This document shows, piece by piece, positions 12,713-26,460 of a stretch of 64,000 bases of DNA; the stretch's first letter is position 1; each line of letters opens with the position of its first letter. The notes beneath the pieces are model-generated. The model had not been told where the DNA came from. It ran no database searches and saw only the letters and a list, made by a program, of their open reading frames with translations. Where the stretch lies: positions 18,846,350-18,910,349 of the forward strand of contig CM055608.1 in the NCBI GenBank assembly GCA_029379385.1. Direction: 5' to 3'. The position numbers and the translations under genes were made by a program. Source of the DNA: Quillaja saponaria (Eukaryota > Streptophyta > Magnoliopsida > Fabales > Quillajaceae).

Positions 12713-13061
12713 ATCTATTTTTCTTCCATTTTTAGAATTTTTTTTAACAATTATATGTTCATATTATAAATCATTTTTTTATTGGATTTATCTATTTGTT
12801 TATTGTCATTAACAAGAAGTATTATTTTTTAATAACTATAATTTCTTAATATGTATAAATGAACATATATGTATATATTCTAAATACGATTTATGTGCAA
12901 CGTCTAGTGATAAAATAATTGCTTATTTGTACAAATCCTAATTTTTATACAATATATTATCTTATTTTATCTTATCCATGCTACTAAATACAATCTAAAT
13001 TTATTAATTATGTCTAATTAATAGAATCAGCATTCTATATCAAAGGTTTATTCCTAATAAA
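12713..13061 (+). repeat. Duplicated host segment, copy A part 2
   Basis: It aligns collinearly with about 42,965-43,300. Shared tracts include 'gttcatattat', 'tattattttttaataact' and 'tttatcttatccatgct' (diverged to 'ttatcttgttcgtgct' in copy B). The match resumes after the second element at 22,167. Confidence 0.8.
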
Positions 13062-13381
13062 TATCACACCCTCAAATAAAGGTATAACTAGTTGGAGGAG
13101 TGGATAACCAATCCCCTGTAACCTTGGATAATTATCTACAATGTACCACTGACTTTTAAAAAAATTATAGTTAAGAATAAGAAAGCTTTACTAAAATAAA
13201 ATCATTAACCGATTATTAAACATATAATATTTATTGAAAATGAGACAAAGGTTTCCCGTAAAGTGGAACATGCCACCTAACACATATAGATCACCCTGTT
13301 TGCAAACTAATAATAGTCCACAATATCACAATACACAGTGGAGTTCTGGTCCTAACAATACATCGAACTAACATAGTTAGC

Positions 13382-13426
<45 letters not shown>

Positions 13427-15617
13427 AAGCATAAAACCTAAGTGATTGAAAAAGTTGGTGTAAGCTTCAAGTACGCAATTTCAGGTATACATTGCCTTAT
13501 CAACATCAGCAGGTAGCAAATCCTGGCTAGATGATCTGTGTCTTCTTGATACTAAAACAAATAACGACAAAAAAAGAGTGAGTTACAAAGACTCAGCGAG
13601 CAAATCACGTATCCTGAGGATACCAGCATCACACAACACATAAACACACACATATTATTAACCAATCACCTGTCTAAATTTAATAGCACACGTACGTAAT
13701 TTTAATTATCATATAGGCACAATTCATATGTTTCACAGCATATATAATTCAACTCAATATCCCGAGTTCAGAATTTCAACACGGTAATCGAATACATACA
13801 ACGTAAACAAAGGGCAATGAGTAACTCAACCATTCACAATAGTATCACCCCCCACCAAACATTTACGCACCCGCACAATAGATTAATCTCTGCACATAAT
13901 CCATCTTACCGGGGTTGAGCACTCAATGTTCTTTAAAACATTTATAAGAATCAAAATAACTTAGAATTTTATATCAAAATATCCTAAGTGCACCTGAATT
14001 TTAATTCTAGAAATAAAATTGTTTCTCAAAAAAATTTCACTTTGTTAGCTCTTATCAACCATAGACAATATCAATTAACAAACAATACTTGCATATTCAA
14101 ATTTGCATAAACTAATTCACATAGTAATCTGGCAACCAAAGTGCACATAATCACTCATAAAGCTCAAGAATGATACTCATCCTTTTGTATGAAATGTGAA
14201 GGTGTTAGAGTCTCTTAGACTTGACCTGAAGCTGAAATCATCAATTCAAATGTTGCATAGTTTATTAACTTCATTGTCATAATTTTCTACTTAATAACTT
14301 AATTAATAAATCCTAGTTAATGAAACTTCTCAATTACACTTATACATATTGAACCTTAAATTAACTAAAATTTCATACATCTAGTCATACTAATCTTAAT
14401 TTACATGTTTGAATCTTAACTTCCAATTCTAATAATTATAAATACACTAAGAAATAAATTACAGTTTATCAATTTAGTTGTACCTATCCTCCAATTATTA
14501 ATTGAAGAGTTACTTGATCAATTTTCATGTTTTCTAGTTAACCATTTTACTAACAAAATGTATATAGGCTACTTTTCTAATCAAACTTAAAGGATTTATC
14601 ATTTACTTACTTAAATTAAGAATCTAACAATATTTAATTTTATATTATCAACTTAATCAATTCAAAGTTTTAAAATGAGAAAATTTTTGCACCCATTTTC
14701 TTAATCCCAAAACACCTTAACTAACATGGATCCTTCAAGGAACTAGTTTAGAACTTGGACTTCAGAATAATTAAAGCTTTCACTAGCATCTCGACACACT
14801 TGTGGCAGTAAACTTGCTACCCAACTTCTACCTATATATTAACTACTTAAAGCCGCCAACCAAGGAAAATGGTAAAACAAGGCAGAAATACTGCCATTTA
14901 CATCAACTCCTACTCAGCTACACAATAAAAAAACAGGGCTTAAGTTTAGCCTTGTTACAGTCGACACAATTCTCACCCTTAACCCTCATCCCATAAATTA
15001 AACAGTTACACATACACACCTAAGATTCCTTAGGTTCATGGCAAGGAAACCATGAACACCATACTGTGATTTCCCCACCCAAAACAGAACCCATATTCTT
15101 GGCAAAGAAAGTATTATACACGGCACAAGAGGAACAAGGCAGCAGCTTAGAACAAAAGAAGGGAAAATGGGGTAACTCATAGCTTAAGCTTACTTAAACC
15201 AAAGAAATTTTCATACTATTATGCTAATGAAGCTTGGCATTGAAAGTTGGAAGAACAGGGGAGATAAACATGGCCAACCGAGAGAGAAAGAAAGGGAAAA
15301 AAAAATATCAAGGCAAAGTATGTTGACAAGGTTTGAGGGATTTGGATACAAGACAAAGCAATAATAATAAAATATTAGGTGCATAATTGATTCTTTAAAT
15401 TGTTTTTTAGTAAGTGGTGTAAGTTAACACTACTTCTAATTATTTATGTATATATAATTTACATAAACAAATTTTATTTTTTTTCCAACAAAATTTTCAT
15501 AAACTGGGTTCTAAGTCCAAGTTAACCCATTATAAAATGAGATTAAGTCTTTTATTTACATGCATGTACTTATGTATCAGAATTTTTTTTTTTAAACTCT
15601 AATTTATGTAAGCTTTA

Positions 15618-15653
<36 letters not shown>

Positions 15654-15760
15654 AATTATTATCTTATTTTAACTTATCCCATGAAAATTCATGATTTACG
15701 TAATCTATATAGTTTACGTACAACACTCTAAAATATACGCTAAATGATCAGGTTATAACA
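13062..15760 (-). repeat. 3' LTR of TE-2
   Basis: The plus strand runs from TATCACACCCTC to GGTTATAACA, and the LTR matches 19515-22166 nearly end to end. It carries a (TA)n run at 13386-13422 and another near 15621-15651. Both are far shorter in the partner LTR, so they expanded after insertion. The terminal TG is TA here. Confidence 0.88.
13386..13422. repeat. (TA)n microsatellite
   Basis: About 18 uninterrupted TA units lie inside the 3' LTR of TE-2. The matching place in the other LTR (about 19,830-19,842) has only a few. Confidence 0.95.
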
Positions 15761-15800
15761 ATCTACCCCCCTTAAAAAAAATTTGTCCCGAATTTCAAAC
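15761..15800 (-). other. Polypurine tract of TE-2
   Basis: On the minus strand a long A/G run including AAGGGGGGTAGA abuts the LTR start TGTTATAACC. It is preceded by GAAATTCGGGACAAA, also present at the matching place in TE-1. Confidence 0.85.
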
Positions 15801-15814
15801 AAAAGATTGTAATA

Positions 15815-17990
15815 GTATGTTATTTACCTGAATTATTTGAATAAATACGGATATTGTTGTTTTATTCAACTCTTGGATTCCCAAGTAGCTTCATGACCTC
15901 CATGATGCTGTCATACAACTTTTACCAAAGAAATAACCTTCAATTGAAGCTTACGGACTTATCTATCAATGATTGCTACCGGTTGCTCCTCGTACGTGAG
16001 ATTTTATCAACTTGTACCTCAAGAATTCGTAGAATATAAGACTTATTCGGCAAATATTTCTGAAGCATTGATACTTGAAATACTGGATATACTCTATCCA
16101 AATCTAGGGGCAATGCCAACCACTATACTTCTCTGCAATTCTTTTACAACTTGACTACGCGCAGATGTCAAATAAGATAAACTACCCATAGACTTTCTAC
16201 TTAGAGCATCCGCAACCACATTTGTTTTACCTGGATAATAGGAAATTGAACAATCATAATCTTCTAGTAACTCAATCCATCTACGTTACCTCAAGTTTAG
16301 TTCCTTTTGATCAAATATATATTTAAGATTTTTGTGATTCGTGAAAATCTCAAAAGTCTCACTATACAAGTAATACCTCCATATCTTTAAGGCAAAGATC
16401 ACATCTTCCATTTCAAGATCATGAGTAGTGTAGTTTATATCATGCTTCTTCAACTGCCTAGAAGCGTATGCCACTACTTTACCATCCTGCGTCAAAACAC
16501 AACCAAGTCCAATACGAGATGCATCACAAAACACAGTATACTTACCCATACTAGAGGGAAGTGTAAGAACAAGAGCTGAGGTTAAACAAGTCTTTAACTT
16601 TCGAAAGCTCTCCTCACAAGCCTGAGACCAAACAAATTTATCTCATTTCTAAGTCAACCAAGTCAAAGGAGACGCAATACGAGAGAAATTCTCAACGAAC
16701 CTCTTGTAATAACCAGCCAAACCTAGAAAACTTTGAATTTCAAAAATATTTATTGGTTGGGGCCAATTCTAAACTACTTCTACCTTTTTAGGATCCACCC
16801 AAATTCCTTCCTTAGAAATCACATGTCCTAGAAAAGTCACCTGATTCAGCCAAAATTCACATTTAGAGAATTTAACATAAAATTTATTCTCTCTAAGTGT
16901 TTGCAACACAATGCGAAGATGCTACTCATGTTCCTCCTTACTTAAGAATATACCAAAATATCATCAATGAAAACAATGACAAACTGACCTAAGAAAGGCT
17001 TAAACACCTGATTCATCAAATCCATGAATGCTACAAGAGCATTAGTAAGTCCAAAAGACATAACCAAAAACTCGTAATGCCCATACCAAGTACGAAAAGC
17101 AGTATTCAAAATGTTTTCCTTCTTAGTTCGAAGTTGATGATACCCCGATCAAAGATTAATCTTGGAAAAACACTGAGCTCCCTATAACTGATTAAATAAG
17201 TCATCAATCCTGGGGAGAGGATACTTGTTTTTAACAGTGACTTTATTCAATTGTTGGTAATTAATGCATATTCTAAATGAGCCATCTTTCTTTTTAACAA
17301 ATAAAACAGGAACACCCTAAGGAGATGAATTGGGACGAATAAATCCCTTATCAAGCAAATCTTGCAACTACACCTTAAGCTCCCTTAGTTCAACTAAGAG
17401 CCATCCAATAAGGGAGAATAGAAATCGGTTGAGTACTATGTAACAACTCAATACTGAACTTTATCTCCCGTTTAAGAGGAAGTTAAGGAAGCTATTCAAG
17501 AAATACATCAAAGAACTCCTTCACCACCGGAATATGCTCTAAAGGAGGACACTCCAACTGAGCATCCTTAACAAAAGTTACATAAGCTTGATGCTTCTTC
17601 CTAATAAGTCGTCCAGCCTATATAGCTGAAATCAAATTATGAGGAACTTTACTTCGATCCCCTTGAAAAATAAAAGTTGGCTTGTCAGGAATGTCGAACT
17701 TAACACTTTTGTCAAGATAATCTACCATAGCATAATGGTTAGACTACCAATCCATGCCTAAAGTCATATCATACTTCAACATATCCAGTATGATTAAATC
17801 CGTCGAACAGACATCATCTCCCCCAAGAACCTCATAAGAAGGTTTATACCGGTCTGTTAGAATAATCTCCCTCAACAAACCTCCTACTTTAGCACCAATT
17901 GTGCAAATAAATAAATGACCTAATACCACGGCATTAGAAGCCTATGAATCCTGATTCGTCAAAACATAAACCCGAGCTTGACCCTTGCCT
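15815..17990 (-). pseudogene. TE-2 pol relic: protease, RT, RNase H, chromodomain
   Basis: Reading down the minus strand, protease comes first (about 17,990-17,740). It ends with the typical LDMLKYDMTLGMDW, but the expected DTG/DSG catalytic triad is not visible. RT follows, with the metal-binding motif FIDDI at about 16,960-16,975 and the later [16 protein letters not shown] block near 16,800. RNase H lies at 16,286-16,549 ([14 protein letters not shown], then YTTHDLE). RNase H is followed by [15 protein letters not shown] near 16,200. The sequence then jumps from the early integrase linker (about 16,100) to the chromodomain (LTYEEQPVAIIDR and HEATWESKS, about 15,860-16,010). The zinc-binding and catalytic integrase core are therefore deleted. 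Stops and shifts occur throughout, so no functional polyprotein can be made. Confidence 0.9.
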
Positions 17991-17999
17991 GCTGATGAT

Positions 18000-19230
18000 G
18001 AATCTCTATAATAACCACCACATCCTCCCTAAGGTCTCGTAAGTGTTGCAGGTAATGGAGGTCTACCCTAAATTGATGAAGATGTCCTAGCTGGAGTAGG
18101 CTGACCCCTCAACAATGGACAGTCTCTAATACGATGATCTATCGCTCCACATTTAAAACATGCACATGCCCCCAATCTGCACTACCTAATATGTTAATTA
18201 CAACAAGTAGAATATACAGGAAACTCATATGATCGAGGTCTACTAGACGACACCTTTTATGACTAAGCTCCTAAACTCTGCCTCATCTGACTTCTACCCA
18301 ACTGAAAACCTCCTCTGAATAAACCCTGCCTGGAGGTAGATTCACCCCCAGATCTATGAGAACTGCCAGCTTTAGAAGTCGAAATATCCTCTTGTCTTGC
18401 CTTTTTATGACTCTTGTGCTCAGACTGTCTCTCCATAACTTGAGTCTCTAATCGATAAGGAGCATCAAAGGTTTGAGTATAAGTAATAGTGTCCATCACG
18501 AACACTAATCTGAATAAATAATTCTTCAAGCCATGCACAAATAGCTTCACTAGCATTTGCTCCGTAGCTACTAAATGTGGGGCAAAACGAGACAGTCTAG
18601 TAAATCAGATCTCATACTCTGCCACTGACATGTCCTCTGTCTGAAATAATGGCTTAAAATTCCAAGCATGCTTATCTCGCACACTCTCAAGTAAAAAGTG
18701 ATCCAAGAAAGCTCTACTTAACTCTACCCATGCCAGTAGGCTAGCCTTAGTTTGTCACTGTACCAACATCTTATACCAATCATAAACCACATCATGTAAA
18801 TGATAACTAACTAACTTAACCGTGCAAATGGGATCATATCCCAAAGCTATACACAATCTATCTGACTCCTCCATGAAAGCATAAAGATCCTGAGCTGGGT
18901 CCATCCCCAAAAATCTCGGTGGCTGCATCTTTCTAAAATCATGAAATGTCATAAATACCCCCACGATCCTGCTGAATTGGAACTGGAGGAATTGCCTCTT
19001 GCTGAGGCTGAACAAGAGGTGCTACCGGTGGCTACGGATGAGGCTGATACTGTTGAGCCAAAATCCTAATTAAACCACCTACAATTCTTTGCACATGGTC
19101 TAATCCCTTTACCAACTGCTCCATATCAGGACTAGGAGCTACTGCTTGAACTGGTTCAGCAACTCTGCCTCTGCCTCTGCCTCTGCCTTTGCCTTTGCCG
19201 TGTCCCGTCAACCCCTGCCCTGACCATCAA
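18000..19230 (-). pseudogene. TE-2 gag relic
   Basis: On the minus strand, an Arg/Gly repeat (RGRGRGR, from the hexamer array near 19,160-19,200) is followed by MEQLVKGLDHVQRI. Next comes the capsid-like block MQPPRFLGMDPAQDLYAFME (about 18,870-18,935) and a second block near 18,500-18,560 (LVKLFVHGLKNYLF). A basic Ser-rich linker follows. Last is a CCHC zinc knuckle, CFKCGAIDHRIRDC, at about 18,125-18,165. This is the standard gag of plant Tekay/Del elements. Several in-frame stops show it is dead. Confidence 0.88.
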
Positions 19231-19494
19231 TGCCTGAGGAGTGGTAGATCCCTGATCAGAGCTAGCCTCTTGCTATCCCCCTCGGCCAGCAACTTAGCTG
19301 CTATGTCATATCATGTCTAAAATAAATATACATGAATTCAATATACATTTATAAAATAAAACAAAAGACAATGCGTTAAATAAATCACAACTTGAAGTTT
19401 TTGGACAAATGGAATGTATTACTAAGTCCACATAGCTATGGGTAACATACACAAACAAAGCAATCCATCCCATACTTGCAATCACGGACCATTA

Positions 19495-19512
19495 AACCAT
19501 GCTCTGTACCAA
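19495..19512 (-). other. Primer-binding site of TE-2 (initiator Met type)
   Basis: On the minus strand this reads GGTACAGAGCATGGTT, the plant initiator-Met PBS TGGTATCAGAGC with one base lost, just after the 5' LTR end. Confidence 0.8.
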
Positions 19513-19514
19513 CT

Positions 19515-22166
19515 AATCACACCCTCAAATAAAGGTATAACTGGCCAGAGGAGTGGATAGCTAATCCCCTGTAACCTTGAATAATTATCTACAATGTACC
19601 ACTGACTCTTAAACAAATTACAATTAAGAATAAGAAAGCTTTACTGAAATAAAATCATGAACTGGTTATTAATTATATAGTATTTACTAAAAATTTGGCA
19701 AGGGTAAGTGGAATATACCACATAATACATATAGATCACCCTGTTTACAAACTAATAATAGTCCACAATATCATAATACATAGTGGAGTTATGCTCCTAA
19801 CAACACATCAAACCAACATAGTTAACTCAATATATATATAATAATACATAAAACCCTAAGTGACTGCAAAGTCACCTTGTCAGCTTCAAGTCTGCAATTT
19901 TGGGTATACCTTGTCATATCAACGTTGGCATATAGCTAATCCTGTCAAGATGATATGTGTCTTCCTGATACTAAAAAAAATAACAACAAAGGAAAGAGTG
20001 AGTAACAAAGACTCAATAAGAAAATCATGTACCTTGAGGATACCAGCATAACACAACACATAACACACATATATTATTAAACAATCACCAGTCTAAATTT
20101 AATTGTACACGCACCTAATTGTAATTATCATATAAGCACGATTCACATGTTTCATAATATATATAATTCAAGTCAATATCCTGAGTTCAGAATTTCAACT
20201 TAGCAATCAAATACATATAAAGCAAATAAAAGACCAACGACTCAGCCCTGCACAATAGTATCACCCTCCCACTAGGCATTTACGCACCCGCACAATAGAT
20301 TAATAATCTCTGTACATAATACAGCCTATCGGGCCTGAGCACTCAGTGTTCTTTAAAACATTTATCAGAATCATAATAACTTAGAATTTCTAATCAAAAT
20401 ATCTTAGGTGCAGCTGGATTTCAATTCTGAAATAAAATCATTTTTCATAAAAATTTCACTTTGTTGGCCCTTATCAACCATAGACAATATCAATTAACAA
20501 ATAATACTTGCATATTCATATTCGCATAAACTAATTCATATAGTAATCTAGCAACTAAAGTGCATATAATCATTCACAAAGCTCAAAAATGAAACTCATC
20601 GTTCCATACGAACTGTGAAGGTGTCGGAGTCTCTTTGACACGAGTTGGAGTTGAAATCATCAATTCAAATTTTGCTTAGTTTATTAACTTCATTTTCATA
20701 ATTTTCTACTTAATAACTTAATGAATAAATCCTAGTTAATGAAACTTGAAACTTCTTAATTACACTTCTACATATTGAACCTTAAACTATTTAAAATTTC
20801 GTACATTTAGTCATACTAATCTTAATTTACATGTTCGAATCTTAACTTCCAATTCTAATAATTATAAATACACAAAGAAATCATATACAATTTATCAATT
20901 TAGTTGTACCCATCCTTTAATTATTAATTTCAGAGTTACTTGATCAATTTTCACGTTTTCTAGTTAACCATTTTACCAAGAAAATGTATATAGGCTACTT
21001 TTCTAATCAAACTTAAAGGATTTATCATTTACCTACTTAAATTAAGAATCTAACAATATTTAATTTTATATTATCAACTTAATCAATTCAAAGTTTTAAA
21101 ATGAGAAAATTCTTGCACCCATTTTCTTGATCCCAAAACACCTTAACTAACATGGATCCTTCAATGAACTAGTTTAAAACTTGGACTTAAGAATAATTGG
21201 AGCTTCCACCATCCTCTCGGCACACTTATAGCAGCAAACTTACTACCCAACTTCTACCCATATATGAACTACTTGAAGCTGCCACCAAGGAAAATGGTAA
21301 AATCAGGTAGAAATACTGCTATTTGCATCAACTCCTACTCAACTACACAATAAAAAAAATACGGCATAAGTTTAGCCCTCTTACAACTGCCACAATTCTA
21401 ACCCTTAACCCTCCTCCCAAAAATTCCACGATTACACACACACCTAGGATTCCTTAGGTTCACTGCAAGGAAACCATGAACACCATACTATGATTTCCCC
21501 ACCCAAAAACCCATATTCTTGGCAAAGAAAGTCATATACACTACGCAAGAAGAACAAGGCAGCAGCTTAGAATAAAGGAAGGGAAAATGGGGAAACTTAT
21601 ACCTTAAGCTTACTTAAACAAAATAAATTTTCACGCTATTATGCTAATGAAGCTTGACATTGAAAATTTGAAGAACATGAGAGATAAACATGGTCAGCGG
21701 AGGGAAAAAGAAAGAAAAAAAAATTTTCAAGGCAAAGTCGGTTGACAAGGTTGGAGAGATTTAGATACAAGACAAAGCTATAATAATAAAATATTAGGTG
21801 CATGATTGATTAGTTAATTTTTTTTTTTTTAACAAGTGTGTAAGTTAACTCCACTTATAATTATTTAAATATATATAATTTACATAAACAATGTTTTTTT
21901 TTCCAACAAAATTTTCATAAAGTGGACTATAAGTCCACATCAACCCATTATAAAATAAAAATAAGTCTTCTATTTTCATGCATGTACATATGTATTAGAA
22001 TTTATTTGTTTTAATTATAATTTATGTAAGCTTTAAATTACCTATATATATATATAACCAATTGTTATTTTGTTTTAACTTATCCCATGAAAATTCATGA
22101 TTTACGTAATCATGATAGTTTACGTATAACATCCTAAAATTTAAGCTAGATGATCAGGTTTTAACA
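19515..22166 (-). repeat. 5' LTR of TE-2
   Basis: The plus strand runs from AATCACACCCTC to GATCAGGTTTTAACA and pairs with 13062-15760. Terminal dinucleotides have drifted (AA for TG). Numerous single-base differences and small indels indicate an old insertion. Confidence 0.88.
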
Positions 22167-22380
22167 AAAATTTGTTCTTCAAATTAAAAAAATTAACAAA
22201 AATGACATTATTAGTTTTTATTTTAATTTAATGGTCATTGTCTTGACCAACTTACGCATATTATCAAAAATTAACTTTTAGGGTTTTATTTAAGCTTACA
22301 TACATTCTTTCAAATTTTAAATTAAAAAGAAAGGGAAAAAAAGAGAAAATAAAGTTAAAGTTATGTATCTTAATAGATTC
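22167..22380 (+). repeat. Duplicated host segment, copy A part 3
   Basis: It aligns with about 43,315-43,500. Shared tracts include 'attaaaaaaattaacaaaaa', 'tgaccaacttac', 'attctttcaa' and 'gagaaaataaagttaaag'. Homology fades after about 22,375, some 450 bp short of the region equivalent to the gene's 5' UTR. Confidence 0.8.
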
Positions 22381-24840
22381 TAATGTCAACCCTAACTTTA
22401 TCTAAATTAATTAATACTTGAAACTAAGTTTATATTTTTTTCTTCAAAGAGATTCCTGAAAACATTTTTCTTAATCTCTTTCACTTTGTAAAGATTTACG
22501 GAGCGACATACACTTGTTTCAAGGGGCTATGGGGGGGCTATGGGATATTCCTTCTATTTAATGAGGCTGATGAATTCTTTGTCAATCATTCATCTTTCTC
22601 CATGTGATTTACTACATGTCCAATTATCACCAATTTTATCCATTCTACATGACAAGTAAAGTGATATCAAAACAAGTAAATTCACATATAAGATACTAGG
22701 AAAATCTCAAGTCAAATGATTACTTACACCACCAGCAATTTTAGAACTTCCATTGACACATGAGTAAAGAATCGAAATTGTATCTCAGTGCGGGTTAATT
22801 CAGTATACTTGTTTATTTAACTAGCACCCGATATATTTGTCTAAGCATCACCATATTTGTAGTTATGAGATCACTACTCTCTTTATAAGAGAATGACATA
22901 ACATATGCTAGTCTCATAGAACCATCAATATCTCTATTCTTGATAATTCAATGACTAGAAAGATTTTAGAACAATACTTTATGCATAACATATCTCGTTA
23001 TTATGATCAACATCATAATCTAGCATACACAATTATTATTCTAATGACTTTGACATGGCTATAATAAATCTCATTTAAACACATAGATAAAGAATTCCTT
23101 AATATAAATGTTATGCAAAATACAAATGAGTGTGTCAGTAAAACTAACATTTGATTAACTCTTTGACACTAATACTAACACCTATTATTCATCTAAGACC
23201 CTTAAAACCTTTATGCAAGCTACCGAGTATAGAACATAATACAACAAACCTGCTAGTATCTTCTAAGATCTCCCTACGAATCTCTAAGCAGTATTAGACC
23301 TTGAAACTCTCCATAACCTTGTCCCTAAAAAAGTTTAAAACAAGTTGTCTTATGTAACCTTAGACAAATTCTCTCTCTAAACCTAAGAAAATCAATTTGG
23401 ATGATTGAGGTGGAATGACAGTCCAAAATAGTACCAGCTATTGTAAACTAACCATAACTTCTTCTTTGATCATATACAGCTGAAGCCTATATATAGATAT
23501 GATCTCAAGACATTGATCAACAACTTTTCTTTAGAATTTTTAGGCTAATTCATCCCAGAAATCTCTTGAAATCCCAGCTTACCCAAAACTGAAATCTGGA
23601 AAACAATACACCAATGCATTTACCATTTCTTCCTCTACCACTTTACCTTCTAAGTGTTTATCTAAATCTAATTGAATCAAACTCAAGTAAGAGCAAAGTT
23701 CTAAAAACAAAACAAAACAAAAAAAAACAAAAAACAAAACACTATAAAGCTTTGTATTCTCTCTACAAAATCAGAAATGAAGATCCAAGGGCATAGACTA
23801 CACAAATAGACTCACTAATCTATCTCTTCCCTTAAATCACCTTTTGACCAAGTAACTTATTAAACCATGTCCCATGCATTAGCATGCTAATATAAATCAT
23901 TAGCACAATAAATAAAAAAATTGACACTCACCTAAATTTTACCACCTCTAAGGATATGTCTTAGTGGGGAATGAAGATATTCTACCAAGTTCATTTTATT
24001 ATTACGATATTATATTATGTCAATTTCATTGTACCAATATCAACACATTCAAATCTTTCTCATTCATCAAAATAAATCATATTATCATTTTATATTAACA
24101 TAGTTGTCATTATTTATACCTTAATTACTCATATCATATAAACACAAAGCATATTATCACACATTAACTTATCACAAAATACACAGATTTTTCTTCAACT
24201 TCAAATAATAAACTGTACTAACTGACACATCCAATTAACATATATAATATACGTATAGAAATCTCTATGTTTTTATTAATTTTTTCAACAAACGGATCAT
24301 GATTTGTATTCTTCTAGCTCAAGTTATTCTAATTTAACCAAGACAATGTCAAACTACCCAAGTCTGGTGTTTCCAGAATTTTACCTAACTTTAAATAATT
24401 AATTGGATAATATACTAAGCCAAATATTACAAAACATATGTATTTTAAAACTACATAAGCCTATTTTCTAACACATCAATCATAAATACATTTAGACTTT
24501 TTTCAAAAGATATAAGTATCTGAGTAAACAAAGTTCATATATTAAATTAAACAGTTTTAAGCTAACATTAAAATTTCATGCATTTCTACTTTATACATGT
24601 AATTAAAGTAATAATTAGGAATTCATACAAACAAATAACACAAAAATATTACAGCATTTATTTCCAAACACTTCACCATATGATTTTTATATTTACAATT
24701 CTAGTTTTAGTCATAATTAAATTATTGCCTCATAAATTTTATACAATTCAAATATACCAATAAGTTATGCAAATACAAAGACATGAAATATGAATTTATA
24801 CAGTATCTTGAAATTTAGGGGTATTACAATACTGAAACAA
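22381..24840. other. AT-rich region, no gene seen
   Basis: About 2.5 kb without a convincing coding frame. It contains a short direct repeat, 'gggggctatggg', near 22,530-22,545 and an A-rich purine tract near 23,700-23,745. The style (many 'acataacatatgc' and 'cacataga' words) suggests old retroelement sequence, but no diagnostic domain is readable. Confidence 0.4.
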
Positions 24841-24849
24841 ACTGAAAAT

Positions 24850-26460
24850 CTTAAACTTTTAAATGCTGAAAGAGGATGTTTAGTTGAAACACTATCATAA
24901 ATATCCATTGAAGAGTCAAGTGCTAAAATGCAAGTATTAAGTCAAGTGCTAAAACACAAGTATTAGTAGATCAGCAGATCTATCAAGTGTTGAAACACTA
25001 ATGGCAATTGATCAACAGAATTTCAAGTGTTGAAAGGTCTCTACTAATAAGAGCTAATCAAAAAATTGAAACCATGAAATCATCATCAAGCGCTTTACAA
25101 GCTGCCTCAAAAGTTATTAGCTGAAATCACTACACGCTCAAACTAATTGCTGAAATCAAGTGAAATCATTAAACTGCTGAGGATCTAATGCTAACTTACT
25201 ACAGAAGTGATACACATCATTTTATTAATGATGACAATTACTAATAACACAAAAATTGAAAATGAGCTAAAAACTGAAAGGAGTAAATTCACCATTTTGA
25301 TAAATGGTTATCTACTGAAGCATGATCTATACTACTGAAATGACTATCCGCTAAAGCACGGTCCAAAAGTAAGTCAGTACTCTAACTGTTGAGATGATCA
25401 AATACTGACTCACCACTAAAGTAAAATGCACAGTTGTATTTGCATAATCAAAATCTTTAAAAATAATTTATCAAAGCTTTCTCATCACTTTAATCAATCC
25501 AAATAGCTTGAAGATTTAGAGGATATAAAAACACTATATTGATTGGCATTTATCAGAAGCACTTTATTGAAGCCTTGTAGAGCAGAAATCAAATGCATCA
25601 TTTTGATTGAAATGATAATTTGATGAAAATAGTGAAAAATTGAAGTTTTTGAAACTCATAGTTTGAATGCTCAAAAGAGAAATGAATGATCCAAAAATCT
25701 TCTCAATGAATATTCTATTTGCTACATTAAATTCATTTCAAATCAATCTACTGTAGTTGTATCTACAAGCTTTTACATCAAAAAGAAATATCAAGTTTGT
25801 TTTAAATAGAAAACTGAGGCTCAAATTGCATAACAGTCCAAGATTGCACAGAAATGGAAAAACATTCTATGAAAAGTAACTGCAAGAACTTTACCAAACG
25901 TATCTATTCTTAGCTTAACTTTACAAACAGATAAATTCTCAAACTAACAACAACTTTTTTTAACAAGCACTATAAAGTGAAGTCATCTAATGAATATCTA
26001 TATGGAACACCACCACAAAAGAGGAAAACGCATAAACTGAAGAAATCAACAAGATCATCTTAGAGCTTCAACTTTCAGATCATCATCATTATCATTCACC
26101 AAGAGCCAAACTTTCATATCTTTACTATGTTGTAAGACTCATCCAAAGTCATCTGACTTTGTAATTCTTCCTTGAGAGAAAGGGACAAGTTGTGTAACTT
26201 TTGTGTAAAGGGTCTTGGTTTCCTCGTAATTGATCAATGGGATGTGTACTCTCTAAAATTGAACAGAAGGTACTGAGCTCCCTATAAGTGATTAGATGGC
26301 ACTAACTTCCCTAGAAAGATTCAGAAGGTTGCCAATTCCTTAAGTTCAAAAGATCAATGGTGAACTCTCAAGCATTGTCTTGAGGAATGGACTAAACAGG
26401 GGCTTATGGTGAACCCTTATAAAAATCTTTATCTATTTTACTTTCTTTACTACTTTCTAC
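24850..26460. repeat. Probable old Ty1/copia LTR (SIRE/Maximus-like)
   Basis: The left half is built from variants of 'caagtgttgaaa' and 'ctgaaatca'. The right part (26,140-26,460) includes 'gttgtgtaacttttgtgt', 'gcattgtcttgagga' and 'tataaaaatctttatct'. That wording is reminiscent of the transcription-end region of SIRE/Maximus-type LTRs. No partner LTR, primer site or coding domain was found in the window, so the call rests on style only. Confidence 0.35.

Larger units (their letters stand above)
13062..22166 (-). mobile_element. Tekay/Del-type Ty3/gypsy retrotransposon, defective (TE-2)
   Basis: This 9.1 kb element lies on the minus strand: 5' LTR 19515-22166, PBS, gag, protease, RT, RNase H, chromodomain, polypurine tract, 3' LTR 13062-15760. 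Gene order, the initiator-Met PBS and the C-terminal chromodomain identify the Tekay/Del chromovirus lineage. Coding parts are full of stops and shifts, and nearly all of integrase is missing. The flanking five bases are TAAAT (13058-13062, if the LTR starts at 13063) and AAAAT (22167-22171). Four of five match, consistent with a decayed target duplication, and both flanks align to copy B (43,300-43,320). Confidence 0.9.
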
